Origin: CAKZLS01 sp963786305
GTDB lineage: Bacteria > Pseudomonadota > Alphaproteobacteria > Rhodospirillales > Defluviicoccaceae
Direction: 5' to 3'
Assembly: GCA_963786305.1 (NCBI GenBank)
Contig: CAWAYL010000008.1
Coordinates: forward strand, 496,001-560,000
Length of the DNA: 64,000 nucleotides
Both the position numbers and the translations under genes were made by a program. Below the pieces are notes generated by a model that was not told the DNA's origin, ran no database searches, and was given only the letters and a program-made list of their open reading frames with translations. Shown one piece after another: positions 19,744-29,279 of the stretch. Within the stretch, counting starts at the first letter, position 1. Each line of letters begins with the position of its first letter.

Positions 19744-19983
19744 ATGCCCGACACCGTCAGCCCCCAGAAGTCGCCCTACGCCGTTCCTGTCGAGGCGGGA
19801 CGCAAGTATGCTTGGTGCGCGTGCGGCCGCAGCGCCACGCAGCCGTACTGCGACGGCAGCCACAAGGATACCGGGATGAACCCCGTGGTGTTCAAGGCTG
19901 ATAAGTCCGAGACGATCTATCTGTGCGGATGCAAGCACACGGCGACAGCGCCCTATTGCGACGGCACCCACCAAAGCCAGTGA
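19744..19983 (+). CDS. Dual CDGSH iron-sulfur domain protein
   Basis: 79 residues with two CDGSH motifs: CACGRSATQPYCDGSH and CGCKHTATAPYCDGTH. Each has three Cys and one His to hold a redox-active [2Fe-2S] cluster. Two tandem motifs in a short soluble protein match the bacterial two-repeat type related to mitochondrial MitoNEET proteins. The in-cell role is unknown. Its stop overlaps the GTG of the following lipoprotein (GTGA), so the two are probably translated together. Confidence 0.92.
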   Translation: MPDTVSPQKSPYAVPVEAGRKYAWCACGRSATQPYCDGSHKDTGMNPVVFKADKSETIYLCGCKHTATAPYCDGTHQSQ

Positions 19984-20577
19984 ACAACCGCGGCACCATC
20001 GCCCATCGGACGATCCGCCCGCGATCGATCCGCGCGGCACTCATCCTCATGGGGATCGTCGCCGTGGCGGGATGCAGTTCCGACGATGAACCTCGGGCGG
20101 CTCGCATCTGCCCGCGCATTTCGGCATTGGGCGATGGTGCGATGCTGACCCGGTTCGCCGCGGGAACCGGTACGGACCTGACCGATGTCGATTACGAGAT
20201 CAGGATCGTCGACCTCCAATACGGCTGCCAATATGTCGAAGACGACAACAACAACCCGATACTGGCCGTCGCCGTCGCGCCGGTCTTCGAGGCCAACCGC
20301 GGACCGGCGAACAGCGATCGTCAGGCGCGGTTCACCTATTTCGTGGCCATCGCCGATCCGCAAGATACGATCCTGAACAAGCAGGTGTTTGATCTTCAGG
20401 TCACCTTTCCCGGCAATCGATCGCGCGTGATGGTTTCTCCCGACCGATCCGCCGGTGACCATCGATATTCCGCCGGTGGCGGGGCGTTCCGGACCGGACT
20501 ATCATGTGTTCGTCGGCCTGCAGCTATCGCCGGACGAGCTCGAGTACAACCGCCGACGGCGGGGCGCCGCACGCTAA
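19980..20577 (+). CDS. Predicted lipoprotein, frameshifted near its C-terminus
   Basis: About 198 residues after repair. The GTG at 19980 overlaps the CDGSH stop. The N-terminus has Arg-rich charge, a hydrophobic core (AALILMGIVAVAGC) and the lipobox AVAGC followed by SSDDE, so it should be lipid-anchored. The mature part (CPRISALGDGAMLTRFA, DYEIRIVDLQYGCQY) resembles no family I can name with certainty. An extra base near 20437-20441 shifts the frame; the other frame continues as PPVTIDIPPVAGRSGPDYHV to a TAA at 20575. Confidence 0.7.
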
Positions 20578-20645
20578 GGCCGACGGCGGGACGCCGTATG
20601 GGCCGACGGCGGGACGCCGTATGAGCCGACGTCGGGACGCCGAAC
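20551..20645 (+). repeat. Degenerate 23-base tandem repeat across the end of the lipoprotein gene
   Basis: Units beginning GCCGACGGCGGGACGCCG recur about every 23-27 bases, near 20551, 20579, 20602 and 20625, with a few changes each (the last has GTCGGG). The first unit lies inside the repaired lipoprotein reading frame and contains its stop. Each unit carries short complementary GGC/GCC stretches that could pair. Confidence 0.7.
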
Positions 20646-20809
20646 GAGTCGGAACGGGGCGTTATTGACGTCGGGGACCGACGCTATACACTGCGCCTCG
20701 AGCCCCATGACGCCCCGGGGAGGGGCCTCGTGCCTTACCGCGAACGAGAACGACGTTTTTTCCTTCTGGGAATTTCCCGGCGATACCGGGCACATTCGTG
20801 GAGAATCGA

Positions 20810-21919
20810 GTGACCGAAGATTCCAGCCAGCCTCTCAAGCAGACGCCGCTTCACGCCTTGCATCGCAAGCACGGCGCGAAGATGGTCCCCTTTGCCGGCT
20901 ACGAGATGCCGCTTCAGTACACGGGCATCATCGCCGAGCACCTTCACACCCGCGATCAGGCCTCCGTGTTCGACGTCTCCCACATGGGCCAAGCGTTCAT
21001 CCGCGGCGAGGGCGCGGTCGAGTCGCTGGAGAAGCTCGTGGTCGGCGACCTGCAAGGACTTCAAGCCGGCAGCGTCCGCTATACGCTGCTGACCAACGAG
21101 CGGGGCGGCATCATCGACGATCTGATGGTCATCCAGGGCGGCTACTACCTCGTACTAGTTGTCAACGCGTCCCGCAAGGAAGCCGACTTCGCCCACATTC
21201 GTGCCCACCTGGAACCGGAGTTCGAGTTGGAGATCTGGGATAATCGGGCCCTGCTCGCCCTGCAAGGTCCGAAAGCCGCCGCCGTCATGGCGAGGCTCGC
21301 GCCCGCCAGCCGTCACATGATGTTCATGAGCATGGAAAATCTCAAGATCGGCGATGTCCGATGCGGCGTGACGCGTTCCGGTTATACCGGCGAGGACGGC
21401 TACGAAATCACCGTGCCCGCCGAGGACGCGGAGGAACTCGTGGAAGAGCTGTTGGCGGAACCGGAAGTCCTCCCCGCCGGCCTCGGTGCGCGCGACACAC
21501 TCAGGCTGGAAGCCGGCCTTTGCCTTTACGGCAACGACATCGATGAGACCACGTCGCCCGTGGAGGCCGGTCTCGCGTGGACCATCAACAAGCGCCGCCG
21601 CGAGGAAGGCGGGTTCCCGGGCGATGAGATCATCCTGCGCCAGCTCATGGAGGGGCCGGCCCGGCGCCGCGTCGGCATCCGGGTCGACGGCAAGGCGGTG
21701 GCGCGCGCCGGCACGCCGATCACCGACCAAGCGGGCACGCCGGTGGGAACGGTGACCAGCGGCGGGTTCGGTCCGTCGGCGAACGCTCCCATCGCCATGG
21801 GCTACGTCGAGGTCGATCACGCCGCCGCGGACACGCCGCTCGCCGTCGTCATCCGGGACAAGCCCATACCCGCGCGGGTCGCCAAGTTGCCCTTCGTTCC
21901 TCATCGCTACGCAAAATAA
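20810..21919 (+). CDS. gcvT: Aminomethyltransferase, glycine cleavage T protein
   Basis: 369 residues from the GTG at 20810, which has GTGGAG eight bases upstream; a GTG at 20798 is an alternative. Motifs are LHRKHGAKMVPFAGYEMPLQY, VFDVSHMGQ, the catalytic Asp region GIIDDLMV, and GYTGEDGYEI. It takes the aminomethyl group from GcvH, giving 5,10-methylene-THF and ammonia. It is the first gene of the gcvT-H-PA-PB operon. No glycine riboswitch was recognised in the 230 bases upstream. Confidence 0.96.
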   Translation: MTEDSSQPLKQTPLHALHRKHGAKMVPFAGYEMPLQYTGIIAEHLHTRDQASVFDVSHMGQAFIRGEGAVESLEKLVVGDLQGLQAGSVRYTLLTNERGGIIDDLMVIQGGYYLVLVVNASRKEADFAHIRAHLEPEFELEIWDNRALLALQGPKAAAVMARLAPASRHMMFMSMENLKIGDVRCGVTRSGYTGEDGYEITVPAEDAEELVEELLAEPEVLPAGLGARDTLRLEAGLCLYGNDIDETTSPVEAGLAWTINKRRREEGGFPGDEIILRQLMEGPARRRVGIRVDGKAVARAGTPITDQAGTPVGTVTSGGFGPSANAPIAMGYVEVDHAAADTPLAVVIRDKPIPARVAKLPFVPHRYAK

Positions 21920-21938
21920 CACAGGGGAAAGACTTCAC

Positions 21939-22318
21939 ATGGCAAACATTCATTTCACCAACGAGCATGAATGGATCCGGGTCGACGGCGACGTCGGCAC
22001 GGTCGGAATCACCGATTATGCGCAGGGGCAACTGGGCGACGTGGTGTTCGTCGAACTGCCCGAGGTCGGAGCCCGGATGGAGCGCGGCGGCGAGGCCGGG
22101 GTCGTCGAGTCGGTAAAGGCGGCCAGCGAGGTCTACGCGCCGGTCAGCGGCGAAATCGTCGAGGTCAACGAGGCCCTGGCCGACGCGCCCGACAAGGTGA
22201 ACGGGGCGGCGCAAACGGATGGCTGGTTCTTCAAGATCAAGCTGTCGGATCCGGCCGAGCTCGACGGCATGATGGACCGCCGACGCCTACAAAGACCTCG
22301 TGGCGAGCCTCGCAGTAA
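21939..22318 (+). CDS. gcvH: Glycine cleavage H protein, two frameshifts at the 3' end
   Basis: 125 residues after repair, the normal length. The lipoyl-lysine motif GVVESVKAASEVYAPVSGEI and the start FTNEHEWIRV are intact. Near the end there are two extra bases, one at 22275-22281 (GACCGCC) and one at 22309-22311 (CCTCGCAG). Removing both gives MDADAYKDLVASLQ and a TAA at 22316-22318, which overlaps the gcvPA ATG. GcvH shuttles the aminomethyl group on its lipoyl arm between P, T and L proteins. Confidence 0.9.
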
Positions 22319-23665
22319 TGCGCTATTTGCCGCTGACGCCCGACGACCGCCGGCAGATGCTCTCGGTGATCGGCGCCGACACCGTCGAGGATCTGTTCCG
22401 CGACGTTCCCGCCGACGCGCTGTTGTCGGATCCGGTGGCGCTTCCGTCGCACCGAGGGCGAAATGGCGGTGGAACAGGCCTTCCAGGCATTCGCCACCGC
22501 CAACCTCAGCCCGGGATGCGCGCCGACGTTCCTCGGCGGCGGCGCCTACCGCCACCACATTCCCGCCACCGTCGACCACCTGATCCAGCGCGGCGAGTTC
22601 CTGACCGCCTACACCCCCTATCAGCCCGAGGTGGCGCAGGGAACGCTGCAATACCTGTTCGAATTCCAGACCCAGGTGGCGCTGCTTACCGGCATGGACG
22701 TCGCCAACGCGTCGATGTACGACGGCGCCACCGCCTGCGCCGAAGCGGTGATGATGGCGACCCGCACCCGCAAGCGCCGCCGCGTCGTCATCTCCGGCGG
22801 GCTGCATCCGCACTACCGCGAAACCTCGGCCACCTACGGCACGTACACCGGCCTCGACATCCACGCCCTCGCCCCCGACTGGCGGGGAACGGAGGACGCC
22901 ATCGCCGCCATCGACACGGACACCGCGTGCGTGGTGGTGCAGTATCCGGACTTCTTCGGCCGGGTGCGCGACCACACGGCGCTCGCCGATGCCTGTCACG
23001 CCGCCGGCGCGCTGCTGGTCGTGGTGGTCACCGAGGCGGTGGCGCTCGGCCTGTTGAAGCCGCCGGGCGCGATGGGCGCGGACATCGTCGCCGGCGAGGG
23101 CCAGTCGCTCGGCAACGCCGCCAGTTTCGGCGGCCCCACCGTGGGACTGATGGCGGTGCGCGGCACCTTCCTGCGCCAGATGCCGGGCCGGCTCGCCGGC
23201 CAGACGGTGGACATGGACGGGCGGCGCGGCTTCGTGCTCACGCTGTCCACCCGCGAGCAGCATATCCGCCGGGAAAAAGCGACCAGCAACATCTGCACCA
23301 ACTCGGGTCTCTGTGCGCTGGCCTTCACCATCCACTTGACGCTGCTCGGCGAACGGGGACTGACGCGGCTGGCGAAGCTCAATCACGCCACCGCCGTCGA
23401 TCTGGCCGGCCGGCTCGATGCCGTTCCCGGCGTCGAAGTGCTCAACGACACCTTCTTCAACGAGTTCACGGTGCGATTGGCCAAACCGGCGGCCGGCGTG
23501 GTGGACGCCATGGCCGAACGCCGCGTCCTTGGCGGCATCCCCGTATCGCGCCTCTATCCCGGCGAGCCCGACCTGGAAAATCTGATGCTGGTGGCGGCCA
23601 CCGAATTGAACACGGCGGACCATATGGACGCACTGATTTCGGTGCTGACGGAGGCCTTGGCATGA
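22318..23665 (+). CDS. gcvPA: Glycine dehydrogenase (decarboxylating) subunit 1, frameshifted
   Basis: 448 residues after repair. The start MRYLPLTPDDRRQML, FLGGGAYRHHIPATVDHL, AYTPYQPEVAQGTLQ and TSNICTNSGLCALAF are those of the GcvP alpha subunit. One frame break lies near 22441-22446, before GEMAVEQAF. Together with GcvPB it decarboxylates glycine with PLP. The ATG overlaps the repaired gcvH stop (TAATG) and the stop overlaps the gcvPB ATG (ATGA), so the operon is tightly packed. Confidence 0.9.
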
Positions 23666-25176
23666 TCGACCGGAACGAGACCTTCACCGGCAACCGGGGC
23701 CTCGACAAGGAAGAACCGCTGATCTTCGAGCAGGGTTCGCCCGGCAAGACCGCCGTCGATCTCGCCGACGCGCCGGAATGCGAGAACCGGCTCGGCGGGC
23801 TCGAACGCCGCGGCCCCATGGGCCTTCCCGGCCTGTCGGAACCGGAGGTGGTCCGCCATTATCTCCGCCTCAGCCAGAAAAACTACGGCATCGACAGCGG
23901 CTTCTATCCCCTCGGCTCGTGCACCATGAAGCACAATCCCCGCATCAACGAGAAGGTGGCGCGATTTCCGGGTCTCGGCGATCTACATCCGCTGCAGCCG
24001 GTGTCCACCGTCCAGGGCGCGCTGAAACTCATCGACACCTGCGCCCATTGGCTGAAGGTGCTGACCGGCATGCCGGCGATCACCATGAACCCGGCGGCCG
24101 GCGCCCACGGCGAGTTGGTCGGACTGATGACCATCCGCGCGGCGCTGGAGGATCGCGGCGACGCCCGCAAGCGGGTCCTGGTTCCGGAGTCCGCCCACGG
24201 CACCAACCCGGCCACCGCCGCCATGTGCGGCTACGCCGTCGAGGCGATCCCCGCCGACGACCGCGGCCGGGTCGACCTCGCCATCCTCCGCGCGCGCATG
24301 AATTTGGACGTGGCGGCGGTGATGGTGACCAACCCGAACACCTGCGGCCTGTTCGAGAACGACGTCCAGGAAATCGCGGCGGCGACCCACGACGCCGGCG
24401 CGTTCTTCTATTGCGACGGCGCCAATTTCAATGCCCTGGTGGGCCGGGTGCGCCCGGGCGACCTCGGCATCGACTGCATGCACCTCAACCTTCACAAGAC
24501 CTTCTCCACGCCGCACGGCGGCGGCGGGCCGGGCAGCGGCCCGGTGGTGCTGTCGGAAGCGCTGGCGCCATTCGCGCCGGTGCCCTACGTGATCCACGGT
24601 CCCGACGGCTTGACCCTCGTCGAACACCCGACCCAGTCCGAAGGCAAGCCGTTCGGCCGGATTAAGGGCTTCCACGGCCAGTTCGGCATGTTCGTCCGGG
24701 CGCTGGCCTACATGATGAGCCTCGGCAGCAACGGGCTGCGCGACGTCTCCGGCGACGCCGTGCTGTCGGCGAACTACATTTTGGCGCGCCTCCAGGACAC
24801 CTTCGATCCCGCCTATCCGGCGCCCTGCATGCACGAGGTTCTGTTTGACGACCGCGCTCTCAAGGGCACCGGCGTGACCACGTTGGATCTCGCCAAGGCG
24901 CTGCTCGACGAGGGCTTCCACCCGATGACAGTCTATTTCCCACTGGTGGTCCACGGCGCCATGCTGGTGGAACCGACGGAAACGGAAAGCAAGGAGGCCA
25001 TCGATTCCTTCATCGACACCATGAAGTCCCTGGCCGCCCGCGCCAAAGCCGGCGACGCCAAGTTCTTCCGCGACGCCCCGTACCTGACCCCGCGCCGCCG
25101 CCTCGACGAAACCGCCGCCGCCCGCAACCCGATCCTCCGCTGGCACCCGCCAGAGATGAACGAAGCAGCGGAGTAG
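23662..25176 (+). CDS. gcvPB: Glycine dehydrogenase (decarboxylating) subunit 2
   Basis: 504 residues, intact. The PLP lysine lies in HLNLHKTFSTPHGGGGPG; other hallmarks are FYPLGSCTMKHNPRINE, PAAGAHGELVGL and ESAHGTNPATAAM. The ATG overlaps the gcvPA stop. With GcvPA it forms the P protein as separate alpha and beta chains. The TAG is followed directly by one copy of the dispersed palindrome described elsewhere. Confidence 0.97.
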   Translation: MIDRNETFTGNRGLDKEEPLIFEQGSPGKTAVDLADAPECENRLGGLERRGPMGLPGLSEPEVVRHYLRLSQKNYGIDSGFYPLGSCTMKHNPRINEKVARFPGLGDLHPLQPVSTVQGALKLIDTCAHWLKVLTGMPAITMNPAAGAHGELVGLMTIRAALEDRGDARKRVLVPESAHGTNPATAAMCGYAVEAIPADDRGRVDLAILRARMNLDVAAVMVTNPNTCGLFENDVQEIAAATHDAGAFFYCDGANFNALVGRVRPGDLGIDCMHLNLHKTFSTPHGGGGPGSGPVVLSEALAPFAPVPYVIHGPDGLTLVEHPTQSEGKPFGRIKGFHGQFGMFVRALAYMMSLGSNGLRDVSGDAVLSANYILARLQDTFDPAYPAPCMHEVLFDDRALKGTGVTTLDLAKALLDEGFHPMTVYFPLVVHGAMLVEPTETESKEAIDSFIDTMKSLAARAKAGDAKFFRDAPYLTPRRRLDETAAARNPILRWHPPEMNEAAE

Positions 25177-25197
25177 TACCAACGACCGTTGGCATAA
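25177..25197 (+). repeat. Dispersed short palindrome, copy after gcvPB
   Basis: Directly after the gcvPB stop: ACCAACGACCGTTGGCATA. The core CCAACG-AC-CGTTGG is a perfect 6+2+6 palindrome. Similar sequences lie after mscS (36771), after atpB (57259), at the mutY start (51132) and at both ends of the MITE-like element (63357, 63604). Confidence 0.6.
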
Positions 25198-25410
25198 GCC
25201 GCACGCGCACTCTACGAGCGACAAATAAGTGGTCGGCTCGAGGAATACGGGCCCATGTTTCTCATTCGATATAGCGACGAGAGAGGTAACGGCGGAGCGC
25301 TGAACAACCGGCGTTGCGCCGGCGCTTGGGCCGCCATCGCGATACCGGTGTCGGCGGCTGGCGGTATCGGATGATTACCGCCGGCCGCGAATGCCGCGTA
25401 TCGAGACGCT

Positions 25411-25497
25411 CTAGCTTGTGAGAATGCCGATCGCGATCAGGATCGAAAAGGCGACGGGCAGAATGAGCAACGCTTTGTTTTTGAGCAGATGTGACAT
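25411..25497 (-). CDS. 28-residue single-span membrane peptide
   Basis: The ATG at 25497 has a very strong ribosome site, GGGAGGCCTGAA, directly upstream. The product is 28 residues: MSHLLKNK, then a helix (ALLILPVAFSILIAIGIL), then TS. A longer in-frame reading from 25617 is unlikely because it lacks such a site. It is divergent from the ScfR-like regulator across an AT-rich stretch. Function unknown; the size and one-helix build recall small membrane regulators. Confidence 0.55.
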   Translation of the reverse strand: MSHLLKNKALLILPVAFSILIAIGILTS

Positions 25498-25605
25498 TTC
25501 AGGCCTCCCGTTGGTTTGTTGTATTGGGTCGATTTGTAGAGTTTGGTTCCCCTGCCGGTTCCGGGCCGGTGATATCCAATCAAGAGGTATCGTAAAGCCG
25601 AATTG

Positions 25606-25690
25606 TAAGGTTTGCAATAACTGTTTGATTTAAAGATATTTTTTTGTCAATTTATATTGTAAAACAATTACAGATGTGTCAATTATTGAC
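25606..25690 (+). promoter_or_regulatory. AT-rich promoter/operator region before the ScfR-like gene
   Basis: This stretch is sharply poorer in GC than its surroundings. It contains GGTTTGCAATAAC at about 25608-25620, close to the TTTGCAA-type sites bound by RamB/ScfR regulators; a small palindrome TTGTAAAACAA near 25658; and two TGTCAATT repeats near 25646 and 25677. Autoregulation by the downstream protein is an inference. Confidence 0.35.
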
Positions 25691-25731
25691 TTCCGCTGGC
25701 GGCGGCGCCGCGGCAGTCGGGAATTGGTATT

Positions 25732-27316
25732 ATGGATCGAGCCCCTGTCGGTTTGCGGATCCGCTCGAAGCGCAAGGGCCTCGGTCTGACCCAGGCCGAG
25801 CTTGCCAAGAACCTGGACATTTCGCCCTCCTACCTCAATCTCATCGAGGCCGGCAAACGGCGGATCGGCGGCGCTTTGCTGCGCAACATCGCGGCCGCGC
25901 TCGACGTCGAGACGGACGCGCTGACCGGCCGTGCCGAGCGCCGCATGATCGCGGCGCTCGGCGAGGTCGCGCTCGAACCGCTGCTGCAGCATATCGATCT
26001 GTCGCCGGACCTCGCGCCCGACCTGGTGGGGCGCCACCCGGCCTGGGCGCGGGCGCTCCTCACTCTCTACCGCGGCTGGCGCGACCAGACGGCCATCGCC
26101 AGCGCACTTTCGGACCGGCTGAACCAGGATCCGGTGCTGGGCGGCGCCATTCATCAGTTGCTGAGCCACGTGACCGCCATCCAGTCGTCGCTGGAGATTC
26201 TCGACGACCTGCCCGAGCTCGACGATGTCAATCGCCAGCGCTTCCGAGAAATCGTCGCGGAGGAAAGTCACCGGCTGTCGGAAACCGTGCCGCTGCTCGC
26301 CGGCCTGTTCGACCAGTCCGGCAACGTCTTCCAGGCGGCGACCCCCGGCGACGAGGTCGACGATTTCATGGCGCAGCACGATGCGTGGTTCCCGCTGCTC
26401 GAACGGGCCGGCGACGACCTTTGTCGAAAGGTGACGGCATTCGGGGGAACCGACGAGGCTTCGCTGACAGCGTATTTGCATGCCCGGCACGCAATCTCCG
26501 TGGCCCGCCTGAGCGCGCATGATGCATTGCCGAGCGGCTTTCGCAACCTGACGCGCATCGATGCCGAGGCGCGCCAGATCGCCTTCCTGGCATACGCCTC
26601 GCGCTCCACCCGCCGGTTTCAGCTGGCGCGTCAGATCGCCCGCGTCGAAGCCGCCGCCGCGATCGAGGCTGAGCTCGCAGACCCGCTGCTCACCAGTGAC
26701 GCCGCGCGAACCCGTGCCCGGCGTGCGCTGGCATCCTATGTGGCGGGCGTCATGATCTTTCCCTATGAGACGTTCCTGCGCGCCGCCGAGGGGTACCGAT
26801 ACGACATCGAAGTGCTGTGCCAGCATTTTGACGCGAGCTACGAGCAGATCGGCCACCGGCTGGTCACGCTGCGCAATCCGGATGTCCGGGGCGTGCCGTT
26901 CGCGTTCCTGCGCGCCGATCCGGCGGGTTTCATGACCAAGCGTTTTCCCCTGCCGGGCCTGCCCCTGCTGCGCGGCGGGCATGCCTGCCCCTTGTGGGCA
27001 ATCTTCAATTCCTACCAGACACCGGGCCGAACCGTTCGCAGGCTGGTGGAGTTCCCCAACCGGCGCGCGGTATCTGATGATCGCGCAAGCCGTGACCAAG
27101 CAGCCGGCATCATTTCACGAGGCACCGTTCCTCCACTCGGTGATGCTGGTATGCGACGTGCGGCATGCCCATCAGACCGTCTACGCCGACGGCATGGATC
27201 TTTCGCCGACGCAAGCGGCGACCCCCGTCGGACCGAGTTGCCGTATGTGCCCGCGCTCGGATTGCCGCTTCCGCAACGAAGAGCGGATCGTCGATTCCGC
27301 CATGACGCCGCCATAG
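25732..27316 (+). CDS. XRE-family regulator, RamB/ScfR type (DUF2083), frameshifted near C-terminus
   Basis: About 527 residues after repair. An N-terminal helix-turn-helix (RIRSKRKGLGLTQAELAKNL, SPSYLNLIEAGKRRI) is followed by an all-helical middle, then an IrrE-like/DUF2083 part with CPLWAIFNSYQTPGR and a Cys-rich end, GPSCRMCPRSDCRFR. Relatives (RamB, ScfR, MccR) sense acyl-CoA and control acetate, propionate and glyoxylate use. One extra C in a CCCC run at 27054-27057 breaks it; removal restores VEFPTGARYLMIAQAV. Citrate synthase lies 2.4 kb downstream, which fits that metabolic theme. Confidence 0.82.
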
Positions 27317-27365
27317 CCCTGTCCGGAAGCCCTGTCCGGAGCGGAACCGGAGCGCTGGCGCATTC

Positions 27366-28121
27366 TCAATACCACTCCAGCACGCCGGACCGCGATGCGC
27401 GAACCAGGCTCCGGAGCACGGCATGCTGGTCGGCGGCGTCGCGGAAATGCAGGTAGGCCTTGATCCCGAAGCCGTTCGGGTCGAACGCGAAAAGGGTGGC
27501 GTTGACCTGGGTCACGTCGGTGAAGGCGGATACCGCGAATCGGTCGAGAATGCGCCGTCGATGATCCTCCGGCAGCGTGGTGAGCTGCACCGAATAGGCG
27601 ACATATTCGTGGGCGACGGGAGACAACGGAATGGTGTCTTCGTGCTGGTGGAAAACGGCGTGGGCCACTTCATGAGCGAACACGCTTTCGTGCAGGACGT
27701 CGTCGAAGGGAAGACCCAGCACGGCTTCGTCGGTGCTGCCCACGGAATAGGCAGAGCGTGCCAATGCCTTCACCAGACGGGTCTTCGCGTCAAAGGTTCC
27801 GAGCGCCGAGGCGCCGTGCATGATGGTGATCTCGTCCACCACGTGAACAACGAGGGGGTTCAGAACCGGCAAATCCAGGCGGTCGAGAACGGCGATGGCG
27901 TTCTCGGCGCCGGCGCACGCCGCCGCGCGGTCGGCCGGCATCTGGGCAATCACCGTGACCAAGCCGCCGGCGCAGCGCGCCGCGCGGAGCTCCGGTTCCC
28001 GGCCGAGCCACGCGCCGGAGAGGACGACGACACCCACGAGGAGCGGAATCAGAATCGCCCGGCGGCCGGCGACCCGGCCGAAAACGGCGATAAGGCGCTG
28101 CAAAGGTGGACTGTACCGCAT
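27366..28121 (-). CDS. Membrane-anchored putative zinc metallopeptidase (HEVAH)
   Basis: 251 residues. One N-terminal membrane span (AILIPLLVGVVVLSGAWLG) is followed by a periplasmic domain containing VFAHEVAHAVFHQHED, an HExxH zinc motif with a further Glu/His cluster. The tail (FAFDPNGFGIKAYLHFRD) is well ordered. It resembles a small family of unknown function seen in alphaproteobacteria (possibly DUF6639, from memory). Peptidase activity is inferred from the motif alone. It is convergent with the ScfR-like gene. Confidence 0.65.
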   Translation of the reverse strand: MRYSPPLQRLIAVFGRVAGRRAILIPLLVGVVVLSGAWLGREPELRAARCAGGLVTVIAQMPADRAAACAGAENAIAVLDRLDLPVLNPLVVHVVDEITIMHGASALGTFDAKTRLVKALARSAYSVGSTDEAVLGLPFDDVLHESVFAHEVAHAVFHQHEDTIPLSPVAHEYVAYSVQLTTLPEDHRRRILDRFAVSAFTDVTQVNATLFAFDPNGFGIKAYLHFRDAADQHAVLRSLVRASRSGVLEWY

Positions 28122-28277
28122 GGCGGATCTCCATGACGAAAACCACGAAAGAGTTCTCTCGGACGATCCCGTTGCCGCGCGGCCGAAGTTGGCCTCCGGC
28201 TCGCTTCAAACTTCAGCGTATCAGCGTAGAGGATTTGCAAATCGCGTGCCACGGTATCGGTGGGGGGCGACGACCCG

Positions 28278-29093
28278 CTACCACGTCAGCGAGCGATATG
28301 ACGCGGGGTCGGCGCCCATGTAGGCCGCTTCCGGCCATTGGAACCCGGCGGGTCCCGCCAACGTAGTGAGCGGAGCGTCCAGATCGGTGCCGCTCACCCG
28401 CGCCTCGCCACCGCCGGCGAGGATCAGCGCCAGGCCGCCGGCCACATCCCAGAACCGGACGTTGTGCTCGATATATACGTCGACCCGCCCCACCGCCGCA
28501 TACGCCAGCATCACCGAGGCGCTGCCCAGCATGCGCACCTTCTTCCACGGCGCGAGGAACCGGCCGAACGCGGTGAATTCACGTTCGCCCCGGGTAAAGG
28601 CCGCCGGCAGTCCCGTCGCCAACACGGCGGCCGCCGGATCGGACACGGTGCTTGACCGCGCCGGATCCCCGTTAAGCGTCAGACCGAGCGATTTTCCGCC
28701 CACGAACAGCTCATCGCGATTGAAGTCATGGACGATGCCTAAAACCGGTGCCCCTCCGTCCACGATCGCCAGCGAAACGCCGCAAATGGGAACGCCGCGA
28801 TTGAAGTTCATGCTGCCGTCAAGGGGATCGATCACCCAGTGACAGGCGGGCTTGCCATGCTCGCTCGCGCCATGCCATCCGGCCTCCTCGCCGAACACTG
28901 GGAGACCGGTTTCCTCGACAAGGGCTTCGGCGATGCGCGTCTCGGTTTGCAGGTCGCCCTCCACCTTTATGTCGTGGGCGCTGGCGGAGACGGCGGTACC
29001 CAGCGTCTCCCGGTTACCGGCGAGATGGGCGCCGGCGTCGCGGGCGAGGCGCTGTCCGATCTCGGCTAGGCCCGTCAGCTCGGAAGGATCCAT
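28278..29093 (-). CDS. Inositol monophosphatase family protein
   Basis: 271 residues from the ATG at 29093, preceded by GAGGAGAAGCG; the longer open frame to 29468 is not supported. The metal motifs are FGEEAGWHG, WVIDPLDGSMNFNRG and FWDVAGG, all matching the IMPase/FIG superfamily. Substrates in this family include inositol phosphate, PAP and sugar bisphosphates; which one applies here cannot be told. Confidence 0.9.
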   Translation of the reverse strand: MDPSELTGLAEIGQRLARDAGAHLAGNRETLGTAVSASAHDIKVEGDLQTETRIAEALVEETGLPVFGEEAGWHGASEHGKPACHWVIDPLDGSMNFNRGVPICGVSLAIVDGGAPVLGIVHDFNRDELFVGGKSLGLTLNGDPARSSTVSDPAAAVLATGLPAAFTRGEREFTAFGRFLAPWKKVRMLGSASVMLAYAAVGRVDVYIEHNVRFWDVAGGLALILAGGGEARVSGTDLDAPLTTLAGPAGFQWPEAAYMGADPASYRSLTW

Positions 29094-29279
29094 TTTCGCT
29101 TCTCCTCGGGATGGGTGATATTTCCGCGCGGCCGCGATGGTTGTTGTGCCGAGCCTTTTGGGCTGTATCCGGCGGCGAGTCAATCGTATCGCGCGGCTTT
29201 GCCAACGGCGGGGGGCATGGCGTATGATACCGGCTCCGAAACGGGCGAACGGCCGCGAGGGCCATGAGGGAGAGGAACC

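Noticed and set aside
20578..20809. Possible glycine riboswitch before gcvT
   Set aside because: I could not find the conserved glycine aptamer cores; only GC-rich hairpins are seen.
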